NCBI GenBank assembly: GCA_017633615.1
Contig: JAGBPB010000028.1
Location: 1-64,000 of the forward strand
Length of the DNA stretch: 64,000 nt
Direction: 5' to 3'
Origin: Bacteroidaceae bacterium
Lineage (GTDB): Bacteria > Bacteroidota > Bacteroidia > Bacteroidales > Bacteroidaceae
Below, piece by piece: positions 8,198-16,300 of this stretch (position 1 is the stretch's first letter; the number at the start of each line of letters is the position of its first letter). The translations under genes were made by a program, and so were the position numbers. The notes beneath the pieces were generated by a model that saw only the letters and a list, made by a program, of their open reading frames with translations, was not told the origin of the DNA and ran no database searches.

Positions 8198-9115
8198 CTA
8201 TTTGCTGTTGTCCGGTTTTCTCAGAATCCACTCGTGATACGTGCCAAGGCCGGTGTTTGCTCCGTCAAAGCTTATATAACCTATTATTATATTGATTACG
8301 AAATAATCAGGGAGCAGCCATGACAACAGTTTGGCTAGCCAAGGCTTCTCTATAATCTTGACGGCTTTGCGCTCCAGACGTCTCAGGTCCGGGAGTGTTT
8401 CAAGAGTGTAATCAGTATCTTTTTCTATTAGGAGACCGCTGTTGGTGTAGTGCTTGTTGAGTTCATCCAGTGATTCTATCATGGAACTGGCTGGTCCCTT
8501 GTAGAGTTCAATAGCTCTTTGCATAACAGGATCAAAAGCATCGAAACTCCATTTGAGAGCATAATCATATATAATTACTGTTCCACCCGGTTTCAGGACA
8601 CGACAGACTTCACGATAAATCTTCTCCTTATCGCTATTATGCACTATTGTTTCAAAAGCGTACAAAACATCTACTGAATTGTCTTTAAACGTGGAGAGGT
8701 TATTGTAGTTCAGAGCGTAGGTAGTGACATTTGAGGGAATATCTTTTTGCTTAAGCGGTGAGAGGTCCACACCGATGAATGTAGCATAGGGGTGGCTATG
8801 TGCCAGATAAAGTAGATTGGCGCCTTGCCCGAAACCTAATTCCATTACCACATTGCCTGGTTTGATGTATTGTGATACGGCATCGGGCTGATGATAAATG
8901 TCATCATCGGCAAAGCAACCGTTCTTGGATATTCTGAAGTGTAAAAAACCGTCCTGAGAATGGTAATGCCTGTATGCCCACTCATTGATGTGGTAATACT
9001 TCTGGATTTTTTCAGGGGTGTTTGTTTCACCTGTTACATACTTGTCCAGATTAAACAGCTTCTCAAGAGTAGCCATTTTTTTGTGAATGCGATAAACACT
9101 ATAATTAGGATTCAT
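8198..9115 (-). CDS. Class I SAM-dependent methyltransferase
   Basis: Up to 305 residues. The SAM-binding core is clear: motif I VVMELGFGQGANLLYLA (about residue 91), the acidic end of strand 2 in ATFIGVDLS, motif IV VDVLYAFETIVH, and the post-motif CRVLKPGGTVIIYDY. The hydrophobic tail (LLSWLLPDYFVINIIIGYIS) suggests contact with a membrane or lipid substrate. It resembles sterol/ubiquinone-type C- or O-methyltransferases in layout, but no substrate can be named. The ATG at 9115 gives a short extra N-terminus; an in-frame ATG at 9076 (MATLEKLFN) is an equally good start. The gene stands alone on this strand, with only a weak -7-like box (TAATTTTA) about 45 bases upstream. Confidence 0.82.
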   Translation of the reverse strand: MNPNYSVYRIHKKMATLEKLFNLDKYVTGETNTPEKIQKYYHINEWAYRHYHSQDGFLHFRISKNGCFADDDIYHQPDAVSQYIKPGNVVMELGFGQGANLLYLAHSHPYATFIGVDLSPLKQKDIPSNVTTYALNYNNLSTFKDNSVDVLYAFETIVHNSDKEKIYREVCRVLKPGGTVIIYDYALKWSFDAFDPVMQRAIELYKGPASSMIESLDELNKHYTNSGLLIEKDTDYTLETLPDLRRLERKAVKIIEKPWLAKLLSWLLPDYFVINIIIGYISFDGANTGLGTYHEWILRKPDNSK

Positions 9116-9207
9116 GTGCTATGAGGTTTTTAGAATCTGTTTGGTTTTGGAGATGTAAAATTATGAAAAAAAACCAGCTAATAGTACGCTAATTCATTCA
9201 AAAAGTG

Positions 9208-9215
9208 TAATTTTG
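9208..9215 (+). promoter_or_regulatory. -7 box TAATTTTG for the rplM operon
   Basis: TAATTTTG fits TAnnTTTG. It lies about 180 bases before the rplM ATG, so the transcript would begin near 9222 and carry a long 5' leader. No clear -33 box is visible. Confidence 0.5.
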
Positions 9216-9221
9216 CGAGCC

Positions 9222-9395
9222 GATTATTATCAACCCTTGGATAAAGGGTTAGTTATTAGCGTGTTAAACCCCCGAGTACGGGTTCTGCGGTATAGCGTAA
9301 CCGCTGAAAACAAGCGTTTAGGGAGTTTCCGTGACGTCGGGATGACGGAAGGTTGCGTGTAGAAAGAATGTTTAATTATTGATTTAAAGTTTAGA
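9222..9395 (+). promoter_or_regulatory. Structured 5' leader of rplM (candidate L13 autoregulatory leader)
   Basis: The leader contains at least four stems in a row: AACCCTT/AAGGGTT (9232-9238 with 9244-9250), CCCG/CGGG (9271-9274 with 9279-9282), GCGGT/ACCGC (9287-9291 with 9300-9304) and TTCCGT/ACGGAA (9327-9332 with 9345-9350). About 45 unpaired A/T-rich bases then lead to the ATG. Dense pairing in front of a ribosomal protein operon is typical of autoregulatory ribosomal leaders; L13 is the likely ligand by position. I believe a uL13 leader motif has been described for Bacteroidia but could not check the match. Confidence 0.6.
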
Positions 9396-9857
9396 ATGGA
9401 TACTTTAAGTTACAAGACTGTTTCGGCCAACAAGGCTACCGTTAATAAGGAATGGGTCGTGGTAGATGCCAAGGACCAGGTCCTGGGCCGCTTCGCCGTG
9501 AAGGTTGCCAAGCTGCTGCGCGGTAAGTATAAGACAAATTTCACTCCGCACGTTGACTGCGGCGATAATGTCATCGTTCTCAATGCCGATAAGGTTGTTC
9601 TGACCGGCAAGAAATGGACTGACAGGGTTTATCTGCGTTACACCGGTTATCCCGGCGGTCAGCGCGAGACCACACCTGCCCAGCTGATGGCTAAGCCCAA
9701 CGGCGCCGAGAGACTTATGAGGAAAGTTGTTAAGGGTATGCTGCCCAAGACCAAGCTTGGTGACAAGCTTCTGGACAACCTGTATGTTTATGCCGGTACA
9801 GAGCACAAGCATGAGGCTCAGCAGCCTAAGGCAATCGATATCAATTCACTTAGTTAA
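9396..9857 (+). CDS. rplM: 50S ribosomal protein L13
   Basis: 153 residues, the usual bacterial length plus a few. Typical L13 segments are VVDAKDQVLGRFAVKVAKLL, GDNVIVLNADKVVLTGKKW, YRYTGYPGG-type (here LRYTGYPGGQRETT) and VVKGMLPKTKLG. It binds 23S rRNA early in large-subunit assembly. It is the first gene of the rplM-rpsI pair, which is conserved across bacteria, and is preceded by a structured leader. rpsI follows after 11 bases. Confidence 0.98.
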   Translation: MDTLSYKTVSANKATVNKEWVVVDAKDQVLGRFAVKVAKLLRGKYKTNFTPHVDCGDNVIVLNADKVVLTGKKWTDRVYLRYTGYPGGQRETTPAQLMAKPNGAERLMRKVVKGMLPKTKLGDKLLDNLYVYAGTEHKHEAQQPKAIDINSLS

Positions 9858-9868
9858 TTTGAAAGAGA

Positions 9869-10255
9869 ATGGAAGTAATCAATGCAATAGGCCGTAGAAA
9901 ACGCGCCGTGGCACGTGTCTTCGTTTCTGAAGGAACAGGTAAGATTACCATCAACAAGAGAGATCTCGCAGTATACTTCCCGTCTTCACTGCTTCAGTAC
10001 GTAGTTCTCCAGCCTCTTAAGAAACTTGAGGTGGCTGAGAAGTATGATATCAAGGTGAATCTGGACGGTGGTGGTTACAATGGCCAGGCTAATGCCCTGC
10101 GTCTTGCTATCGCTCGCGCTCTCGTTAAGATCAATCCTGATGACAAGAAGGCCCTTCGTTCAGAAGGCTTCCTGACCCGCGATGCTCGCTCTGTTGAGCG
10201 TAAGAAGCCCGGTCAGCCCAAGGCACGCCGCAGATTCCAGTTCAGCAAGCGTTAA
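9869..10255 (+). CDS. rpsI: 30S ribosomal protein S9
   Basis: 128 residues, full length. It has the S9 N-terminal IGRRKRAVARVFVSEGTGKI, the central GGGYNGQANALRLAIARAL and the universal basic tail ending FSKR, whose last arginine reaches the P-site tRNA. It is co-transcribed with rplM, 11 bases upstream. Confidence 0.98.
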   Translation: MEVINAIGRRKRAVARVFVSEGTGKITINKRDLAVYFPSSLLQYVVLQPLKKLEVAEKYDIKVNLDGGGYNGQANALRLAIARALVKINPDDKKALRSEGFLTRDARSVERKKPGQPKARRRFQFSKR

Positions 10256-10274
10256 GCTCTGGATATATTTCCAC

Positions 10275-10298
10275 GCCTGTACATTGATATATACAGGC
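10275..10298 (+). terminator. Hairpin after rpsI
   Basis: GCCTGTA (10275-10281) pairs with TACAGGC (10292-10298) around a 10-base loop. There is no T run after it, so it may be a processing or pausing site rather than a full terminator. rpsB has no recognisable promoter of its own between here and its start. Confidence 0.45.
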
Positions 10299-10324
10299 CT
10301 CTGGCAATCTGTGTTTAGTATCTA

Positions 10325-10368
10325 AACTGTCGGGATCTGCCGCTTAAAAGGACAGCTACCCGACGGTT
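10325..10368 (+). promoter_or_regulatory. Long stem in front of rpsB (candidate S2 leader)
   Basis: AACTGTCGGG (10325-10334) pairs with CCCGACGGTT (10359-10368), ten pairs with one G-U wobble, enclosing 24 bases. It lies 39 bases before the rpsB ATG. A strong stem just upstream of an r-protein start suggests an autoregulatory leader. Confidence 0.5.
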
Positions 10369-10407
10369 GATTTAAAAAAGAATGTAAACAAACTATCAAA
10401 ACAATTT

Positions 10408-11328
10408 ATGTCAAGAACAAATTTTGAACAGCTTCTCGAAGCTGGTTGCCACTTCGGCCACCTGCGCCGCAAATGGAATCCCGCTATGGCTCCTTACATT
10501 TTCATGGAGCGCAATGGCATTCATATCATCGATCTTAACCAGACTGTAGCCGCTATTGATCAGGCTGCTGAGGTTCTCAAACGTATGGCCCGCGACGGCA
10601 AGAAGATTCTCTTTGTAGGTACCAAGAAACAGCTCAAGGAGCTTGTTGCCCAGAAGGTATCAACAGTAGGTATGCCTTACGTTATTGAGCGCTGGCCCGG
10701 TGGTATGCTCACAAACTTCCCTACAATCCGCAAGGCTGTGAAGAAGATGGCCACTATCGATAAGCTGACAAATGACGGTACATATTCAAACCTCTCAAAG
10801 CGTGAGATCCTTCAGATTACACGTCAGCGTGCCAAGCTGGAGAAGAACCTTGGTTCTATCGCTGATCTGTCACGTCTGCCGGCTGCTTTGTTCGTAATTG
10901 ACGTGCTCAAGGAGAACATCGCCGTTCGTGAGGCTAACCGTCTGGGTATCCCCGTATTCGCTATCGTTGATACCAACAGTGATCCTTCAAACATTGACTA
11001 TGTCATTCCTGCCAATGATGACGCTACCAAGTCAGTTGACGTTATCCTGACCGCTTGCTGCGATGCTATCGCTGAGGGTCTTGCAGAGCGTAAGGCTGAG
11101 AAGGGTGAGGAGGCTGCCTCAGATGATGAGGAGAAGGCTGAGAAGCCCCGTAAGGAGCGCATCCGTAAGGTTGCCAAGAAGGAAGAGACTCTTGAAGAGG
11201 CTCCTGCCGCTGAGGCACCTGTAGCAGAGGAGGCACCTGCTGAAGCTCCTGCAGAGGAGGCTCCCGCCAAACCTAAGCGCACCCGTAAGGCTGCTGCTCC
11301 TAAGGATGACAAGAAGGAGGAGGCTTGA
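10408..11328 (+). CDS. rpsB: 30S ribosomal protein S2 with acidic/basic C-terminal tail
   Basis: 306 residues. The first ~230 are standard S2: LLEAGCHFGHLRRKWNPAMAPYI, FVGTKKQLKELV, ERWPGGMLTNFPTI, LPAALFVIDVLKENIAVREA and VIPANDDATKSVDVIL. From about residue 230 there is a low-complexity tail of Glu/Ala/Pro and Lys/Arg (EEAPAAEAPVAEEAP, then KPKRTRKAAAP), some 75 residues beyond the ordinary end; E. coli S2 has 241. S2 joins the small subunit late and is needed with S1 for mRNA binding. The gene precedes tsf by 27 bases, the usual arrangement. Confidence 0.97.
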   Translation: MSRTNFEQLLEAGCHFGHLRRKWNPAMAPYIFMERNGIHIIDLNQTVAAIDQAAEVLKRMARDGKKILFVGTKKQLKELVAQKVSTVGMPYVIERWPGGMLTNFPTIRKAVKKMATIDKLTNDGTYSNLSKREILQITRQRAKLEKNLGSIADLSRLPAALFVIDVLKENIAVREANRLGIPVFAIVDTNSDPSNIDYVIPANDDATKSVDVILTACCDAIAEGLAERKAEKGEEAASDDEEKAEKPRKERIRKVAKKEETLEEAPAAEAPVAEEAPAEAPAEEAPAKPKRTRKAAAPKDDKKEEA

Positions 11329-11355
11329 TTTTATAACCACTTAAATTAAAAGAAA

Positions 11356-12183
11356 ATGGCTGTAACACTTGATGATATTAAAGCCCTGCGCACCAAGACA
11401 GGTGCCGGTATGTCAGATTGCAAGAAGGCTCTCACCGAGGCTGAAGGCGATTTTGAGAAGGCTATTGAGATAATCCGTAAGAAGGGTCTGGCAGTTGCTG
11501 CAAAGCGTTCTGACCGTGAGGCTTCTGAAGGTTGTGTTCTGGTTAAGGTTGACGGTAACTTTGGTGCTATCATAGCTCTTAAGTGCGAGACAGACTTTGT
11601 TGCCAACAACAAGGATTTCATTGCTCTTACCCAGAGCATCCTGGATGCTGCTGTTGCTGCTAAGGCCAAGTCACTTGATGAGGTTAAGGCTCTGCCTTTT
11701 GAGGGTAAGACCGTAGCTGATATCGTTCTTGAGCGCACCGGTATTGTAGGTGAGAAGCTTGAACTGGACGGTTACAACTTCATTGAGGCTCCTGAGATTG
11801 CTTCTTACAACCATCAGGGTAAGAATTTCCTCTGCTGCCTGGTTGCTTTCAACAAGGAGGTATCAGACAAGGAGTATGTTCATGAGATCGCTCTGCAGGT
11901 TGCCGCTCAGAATCCTATCGCTGTTAAGCCCGAGGAGGTTCCCGCTGACATCGTTGCACGTGAGAAAGAAATCGCTGCTGACAAGGCACGTGAGGAGGGC
12001 AAGCCCGAGAATATGATCGAGCGCATCGCTGAGGGTCGTATGAAGAAGTTCTACGATGAGAGTTGCCTCTTGAACCAGAAGTACATCGTTGATGAGAAGA
12101 AGACCGTTGCGGAGTACCTCAAGGCTCTTGATAAGGACCTCACCGTAACTGCATTCCGTCGTTTTACCTTGAAATCCGAATAA
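11356..12183 (+). CDS. tsf: Elongation factor Ts
   Basis: 275 residues, close to the usual ~280. The N-terminal motif LRTKTGAGMSDCKKAL and the core KCETDFVANNKDF, which inserts into the EF-Tu nucleotide site (the TDFV motif), are intact. It exchanges GDP for GTP on EF-Tu. It ends the rplM-rpsI-rpsB-tsf cluster. Its stop codon lies within an inverted repeat (GAAATCCG/CGGATTTC). Confidence 0.98.
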   Translation: MAVTLDDIKALRTKTGAGMSDCKKALTEAEGDFEKAIEIIRKKGLAVAAKRSDREASEGCVLVKVDGNFGAIIALKCETDFVANNKDFIALTQSILDAAVAAKAKSLDEVKALPFEGKTVADIVLERTGIVGEKLELDGYNFIEAPEIASYNHQGKNFLCCLVAFNKEVSDKEYVHEIALQVAAQNPIAVKPEEVPADIVAREKEIAADKAREEGKPENMIERIAEGRMKKFYDESCLLNQKYIVDEKKTVAEYLKALDKDLTVTAFRRFTLKSE

Positions 12184-12215
12184 ATCCGGATTTCAGGTAA
12201 ACCTATCCTTTTTTT
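12166..12215 (+). terminator. Terminator-like stem spanning the tsf stop codon
   Basis: ACCTTGAAATCCG (12166-12178) pairs with CGGATTTCAGGT (12187-12198), with one bulged base. A run of seven Ts follows at 12209-12215, 10 bases after the stem. The long spacer to the T run makes termination less certain. Confidence 0.5.
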
Positions 12216-12268
12216 AGTTTACTCCGTAAACGGGCGGCCCTCCGGGACCGCTTAGGAAATCCGAATAA
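12171..12268. repeat. 13-bp direct repeat GAAATCCGAATAA
   Basis: The 13 bases covering the last tsf codons and stop (12171-12183) recur exactly at 12256-12268 in the spacer. Confidence 0.7.
12217..12251 (+). other. Two consecutive hairpins after tsf
   Basis: GTTTAC-tcc-GTAAAC (12217-12231) is followed at once by GCGGCCC-tcc-GGG-a-CCGC (12234-12251). Both are tight, GC-rich or perfect stems. Confidence 0.5.
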
Positions 12269-12286
12269 TTTAAGATTTCTCTATAG

Positions 12287-12321
12287 AAAAAACAGCCTCC
12301 CAATTTGGGAGCCTGTTTTTT
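12287..12321. terminator. Bidirectional terminator between tsf and the SUI1 gene
   Basis: AAAAAACAG-c-CTCCCAA pairs with its complement around a central T, leaving a T run on each strand (six Ts at 12316-12321). It can serve tsf on the plus strand and the SUI1 gene on the minus strand. Confidence 0.85.
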
Positions 12322-12340
12322 CTTAGGCTGCCTAAGAAAA

Positions 12341-12688
12341 CTATCCTTTTGTTTGGGAATAGCCTAAAGAAATAAGTTTTGCTTTGAGTTTCTCGCGGAA
12401 ATCACCCTGGATTATGATTTCACCGTCCTTGGCGGAGCCCCCGCAACCGCAGAAAGTCTTGAGAGTGCGGGCAAGAGCCTCCATATCAGTTTGTGGGCCT
12501 TGGAATCCGCTTATCACGGTTACGGTCTTGCCGCCACGGCCGTTCTTCTCCATACGCAGACGCAGTTTCTGCTGCTGGGGAGGCAGTAGTTCCTGCTCAG
12601 GCTCATCATCAGTCTCGTATTTGAAATCAGGGTTGGTGGAGTACATCACTCCAAGCCTGTCCTTCCAGTCATTTGTGTTCTTTCCCAT
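12341..12688 (-). CDS. SUI1/eIF1-like translation initiation factor (YciH family)
   Basis: 115 residues from the ATG at 12688 (MGKNTNDWKDRLGVMYST). The frame extends upstream to 12748, but that part overlaps the promoter of the divergent hydrolase gene. The C-terminal domain is SUI1: RMEKNGRGGKTVTVISGF, LKTFCGCGGSAKDGEIIIQGD and KLKAKLISLGY. Bacterial members (YciH) affect start-site selection on the small subunit, but their role is less well defined than eIF1. The gene is single, convergent with tsf and divergent from the FAH-family gene. Confidence 0.9.
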   Translation of the reverse strand: MGKNTNDWKDRLGVMYSTNPDFKYETDDEPEQELLPPQQQKLRLRMEKNGRGGKTVTVISGFQGPQTDMEALARTLKTFCGCGGSAKDGEIIIQGDFREKLKAKLISLGYSQTKG

Positions 12689-12719
12689 AATAAGTGAGAT
12701 TTCTAATGCCCAAAGATAG

Positions 12720-12727
12720 TAACTTTG
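12720..12727 (+). promoter_or_regulatory. -7 box TAACTTTG for the FAH-porU-porV-ispF unit
   Basis: TAACTTTG lies 29 bases before the ATG at 12757. It is the only recognisable promoter before the four plus-strand genes that follow, so it probably drives T9SS genes as well. Confidence 0.55.
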
Positions 12728-12756
12728 CAACACAACACACAAACACAAGGCACGAT

Positions 12757-13374
12757 ATGAAAATCATCTGCGTTGGAATGAACTACTCCAGGCACAATAA
12801 AGAACTGGGTGAAACGTTATTAAAGCCGGAGAGTCCGGTTATTTTCATGAAACCTGATTCTTCAATCCTTAGGAACCGGCGACCGTTCTTTCTGCCTGAC
12901 CATCTGGGCAGGGTGGACTATGAGACGGAGCTTGTGGTGAGGATAAACCGTCTGGGCAAAAGCATCAGCGCGCGGTTTGCTGACCGATACATTGATGCTG
13001 TTACGCTGGGCATAGATTTCACGGCACGGGATATGCAGAATGATTTCCGCAGCAAGGGGTTGCCGTGGGAACTGTGCAAAGGCTTTGACCAGTCGGCAGT
13101 AGTGGGTGAATGGATTCCCAAGGAAAAGATAGGTGATTTGCAGAACGTTCATTTCCGTTTGGATATAGACGGTAATACGGTTCAAAAAGGACATACCGCT
13201 GATATGATATTTCCGGTAGCAAGGATAATAGAATATGTAAGCGGTTTCTGTACGCTCAAGACAGGTGACCTTATTTTTACCGGAACACCGGTAGGAGTGG
13301 GGCCGGTAAGCGTCGGACAGCATCTGCAAGGATACCTTGAAGGAGAGAACGTGCTGGATTTTCATGTAAGGTAG
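12757..13374 (+). CDS. Fumarylacetoacetate hydrolase family protein
   Basis: 205 residues from the ATG at 12757; the frame upstream to 12694 runs through the promoter and is not used. It shows the FAH-fold pattern: MKIICVGMNYSRHNKELGE, FMKPDSSIL, the metal-binding ExE in VDYETELVVRI, and LGIDFTARDMQNDFRSKGLPW, ending with TGDLIFTGTPVGVGP. The family includes acylpyruvases, oxaloacetate decarboxylases/tautomerases and 2-keto-4-pentenoate hydratase-like enzymes; the short single-domain form is closest to FAHD1/YcgM types. The true substrate is not readable. porU begins 7 bases after its stop, so the two are likely co-transcribed. Confidence 0.88.
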   Translation: MKIICVGMNYSRHNKELGETLLKPESPVIFMKPDSSILRNRRPFFLPDHLGRVDYETELVVRINRLGKSISARFADRYIDAVTLGIDFTARDMQNDFRSKGLPWELCKGFDQSAVVGEWIPKEKIGDLQNVHFRLDIDGNTVQKGHTADMIFPVARIIEYVSGFCTLKTGDLIFTGTPVGVGPVSVGQHLQGYLEGENVLDFHVR

Positions 13375-13381
13375 ACGTATA

Positions 13382-16300
13382 TTGAGGAAGTCACTTGCCA
13401 TTCTGATTCTGTTTCTTAGTGCCGGCATAGTTATGCAGGCGCAGAGAACCCGTCTGGTGGATTCCGGTTGGGAGTCCATGCGCGCGGACTCTGTACGGCC
13501 GTGGACCGGCTTTGGAGTCCGGCTGGACGGTTGTTGGCAGGATTCAGTATATACGGCAGAGATTGAGTATCCTGAGTTGATGAGGATTGATTCTGATGAT
13601 CTTGCCAGGTGGAATCTACGACCTGATGATATTCCAGAGTGGCCCAGGATAGAGTCTTCTGTAAGTATGTCCCGCGGCAATGCCACCTTTGATTCCGGTT
13701 TCTTACCCATCATAAGCCGCGACGGGGGATACTGGGCTATACAATCATACAAATTTATAATAAGATCAAGACCGTCGGCAGCAAGAACTGCAGTTTACAA
13801 GGCTCCTGCACGGGAACGTTATACCCGTAAATCTGTACTGTCGGACGGAAAATGGGTTAAGATAAGGATTGCTGAATCCGGTGTTTACAAGCTTACATAT
13901 AGTTCACTCCGCTCCATGGGTTTCAGTGATCCGTCAAAGGTCCGTCTGTATGGATATGGAGGCGCTGTCCTGCCTGAGACCAATCTGCAGGGGCTGATCG
14001 ATGATTTGCCTGAGCAGCCTCTGTGGCGTACCGATAACTATATGCTGTTCTATGGACAGGGGCCGGTATCCTGGAAACGGACAAAAGATGGATATAAGCA
14101 AGAGGTTAACACATACTCTGATTGGGGATATTATTTCCTGACTGACAGGGCGGATTCAATCAGTGTCTCATTTGCTGAAATTGAGGCGGACAGCGTATCG
14201 GATGTGAGAATTGAGACCTATCCTGATTTCATGGCTTATGATCCTGATGAGTTCAGTTGGTACCGCTCAGGACGGAGATTCTTTGAGGAATATGATTATG
14301 CCGGCGGTAATTCACGTTCATATAGGTTTGATCTTGAGGGCTTGGCCAGTGATAGCGTTGGAGTGAGTATTGCGTTCTCTGCATCATCTGCCAAATCCAC
14401 TGCAGTTACAGCGTATGTTAACGGGTCTGAGGTTGGAAAAATAAGTATCGGAACTGTGGGTTCTACTAATGTGGCGGCAGTAGGAGAGAAATCTTTTATA
14501 AGCCGCGGTCAGTTCAAAGAGCAGAACACAATCCGTATTGAACATGAAAGACCTTCAGGTGAGTCAGGCCATCTGGATTACATACAGATTAATTACATTC
14601 GTAAGTTGGCTTTGTACGGTTCAAGTACAATATTCAGAGTTGATAGGGCAGTTAGTGAAGCGAGTTTTATAATAGAGAATTCAACTGCTGATGTAATGGT
14701 ATGGAGGCTGTCAACTGACGGTTCATGCTTTATTGTTCCGTCTGTTTTTGATGGTACCAAAACCGTTACGCTCAATGCATCATACTCTGCCAGTGACATT
14801 CTTGTGGCGGTCAATGTCAAGGGCAGTTTCCCGGAGCCTCAGTTGGTGGCCGATATTCAGAACCAGAATTTGCATGGTATGGATTCCGTGGATATGGTTA
14901 TTGTAGTGCCTGCATCGGGTAAACTTGTAGCTCAGGCTGAACGTCTGGCGGCAGCGCACCGTACTATGGACAGTATGAAGGTGGCTGTTGTAAGAGCTGA
15001 CATGGTTTATAATGAGTTCTCATCAGGAACTCCTGATGCCACAGCCCTGCGCCGTTTCATGAAGATGCTGTATGACCGTTGTGGAAACGCTGCTGCTCCG
15101 CGATATCTGTTGCTTATGGGTAACGGAGCATGGGATAACCGTATGCATGTTTCTGACTGGTCCGGACAGAATCCTGATGATTACCTGCTCTGTTATGAGT
15201 CATATGAGTCTATGAGTCATACCGGGTCATACGTAATGGAGGATTATTACGGTTTGCTTGATGATACGGAGGGTTATTCACTCCTTACTGAGAAGGTTGA
15301 TGTGGGTGTGGGCCGTCTTCCTGTAGGAACAGTTGCTGAAGCGGCAAAGAAGGTGGATCAGATCATTGACTACATGCGTGGCGCGTATGCAGGAGCATGG
15401 TGCAACAGGATTTTGGTGCTGGGTGATGACGGTGATAACAATACTCACATGCAGGATGCTGAAAAGATAGCATCAGTCATACATAATGCAGATCCTTCAA
15501 TTGATGTGCGCAAGATATATTGGGATGCGTACAAGATGGAGGTGACTGCATCATACAACGCTTATCCTTCAATCCGCAAGTTGTTGCTGGATCAGTTGTC
15601 GGAGGGCGCGCTGATTGTGAACTATTCAGGTCATGGCAGTACGGAAGTCTTGTCACATGAATTCGTCATGAACAAAGTTGACGTGAAAGAACTGCGTTCA
15701 AAACATCTCCCGTTCTGGATTACCGCATCATGTGATATAGCTCCTTTTGATTCTCCCTTGGAGAGCATGGGAATAAACCTGATTTCAAATACTGAAGGCG
15801 GAGCAATAGGTATGCTTGCTACTACCAGAACGGTATATTCTTCCATGAACGGAGCCGTCAACCGCAGTTTCTGCCGATATGCTCTTTCCAGATCAGCTGA
15901 TGGCCGTCTGAATGCTTTGGGCGATGCTTTGCGTCTGGCTAAGAATGAACTTGTCACGGCAGGGGAGGGTGAAACGGACAGGACAGAAAACAAGATCCAT
16001 TTCGTGCTGTTGGGTGATCCTGCCTTGCGGCTTGCTGTAGCTGACCTGACAGCTGTGGTGGACAAATTCAACAACACGGATGCTGCGGTTACAGGCGTGG
16101 CTAGTGCCGGGTCTGTAATCACCGTGAGCGGTCATATTGAGTGCAATGGTGAACGCGTGTCTGATTTCAGGGGACTCTTGTCCAGTACTGTCTATGACAA
16201 TGAAAGGCTTATAACCTGTTACAATAATCTTAAGACAGCCGATGAGCCCCTTACCTTCATGTACAGAGACAGGGTATTGTATTCAGGCTCGGATTCTGTA

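Noticed and set aside
8087..8323. Possible small plus-strand gene in the spacer and methyltransferase region
   Set aside because: Half of it is antisense to the methyltransferase and the translation is Cys/Tyr/Ile-rich with no protein-like pattern.
10998..11340. Ser/Leu-rich minus-strand open frames opposite the end of rpsB
   Set aside because: They arise from the low-complexity Glu/Ala/Lys tail read antisense.
12862..13752. 296-codon open frame on the minus strand
   Set aside because: It is antisense to the FAH-family gene and the start of porU, both well supported. Its translation has no recognisable domain.
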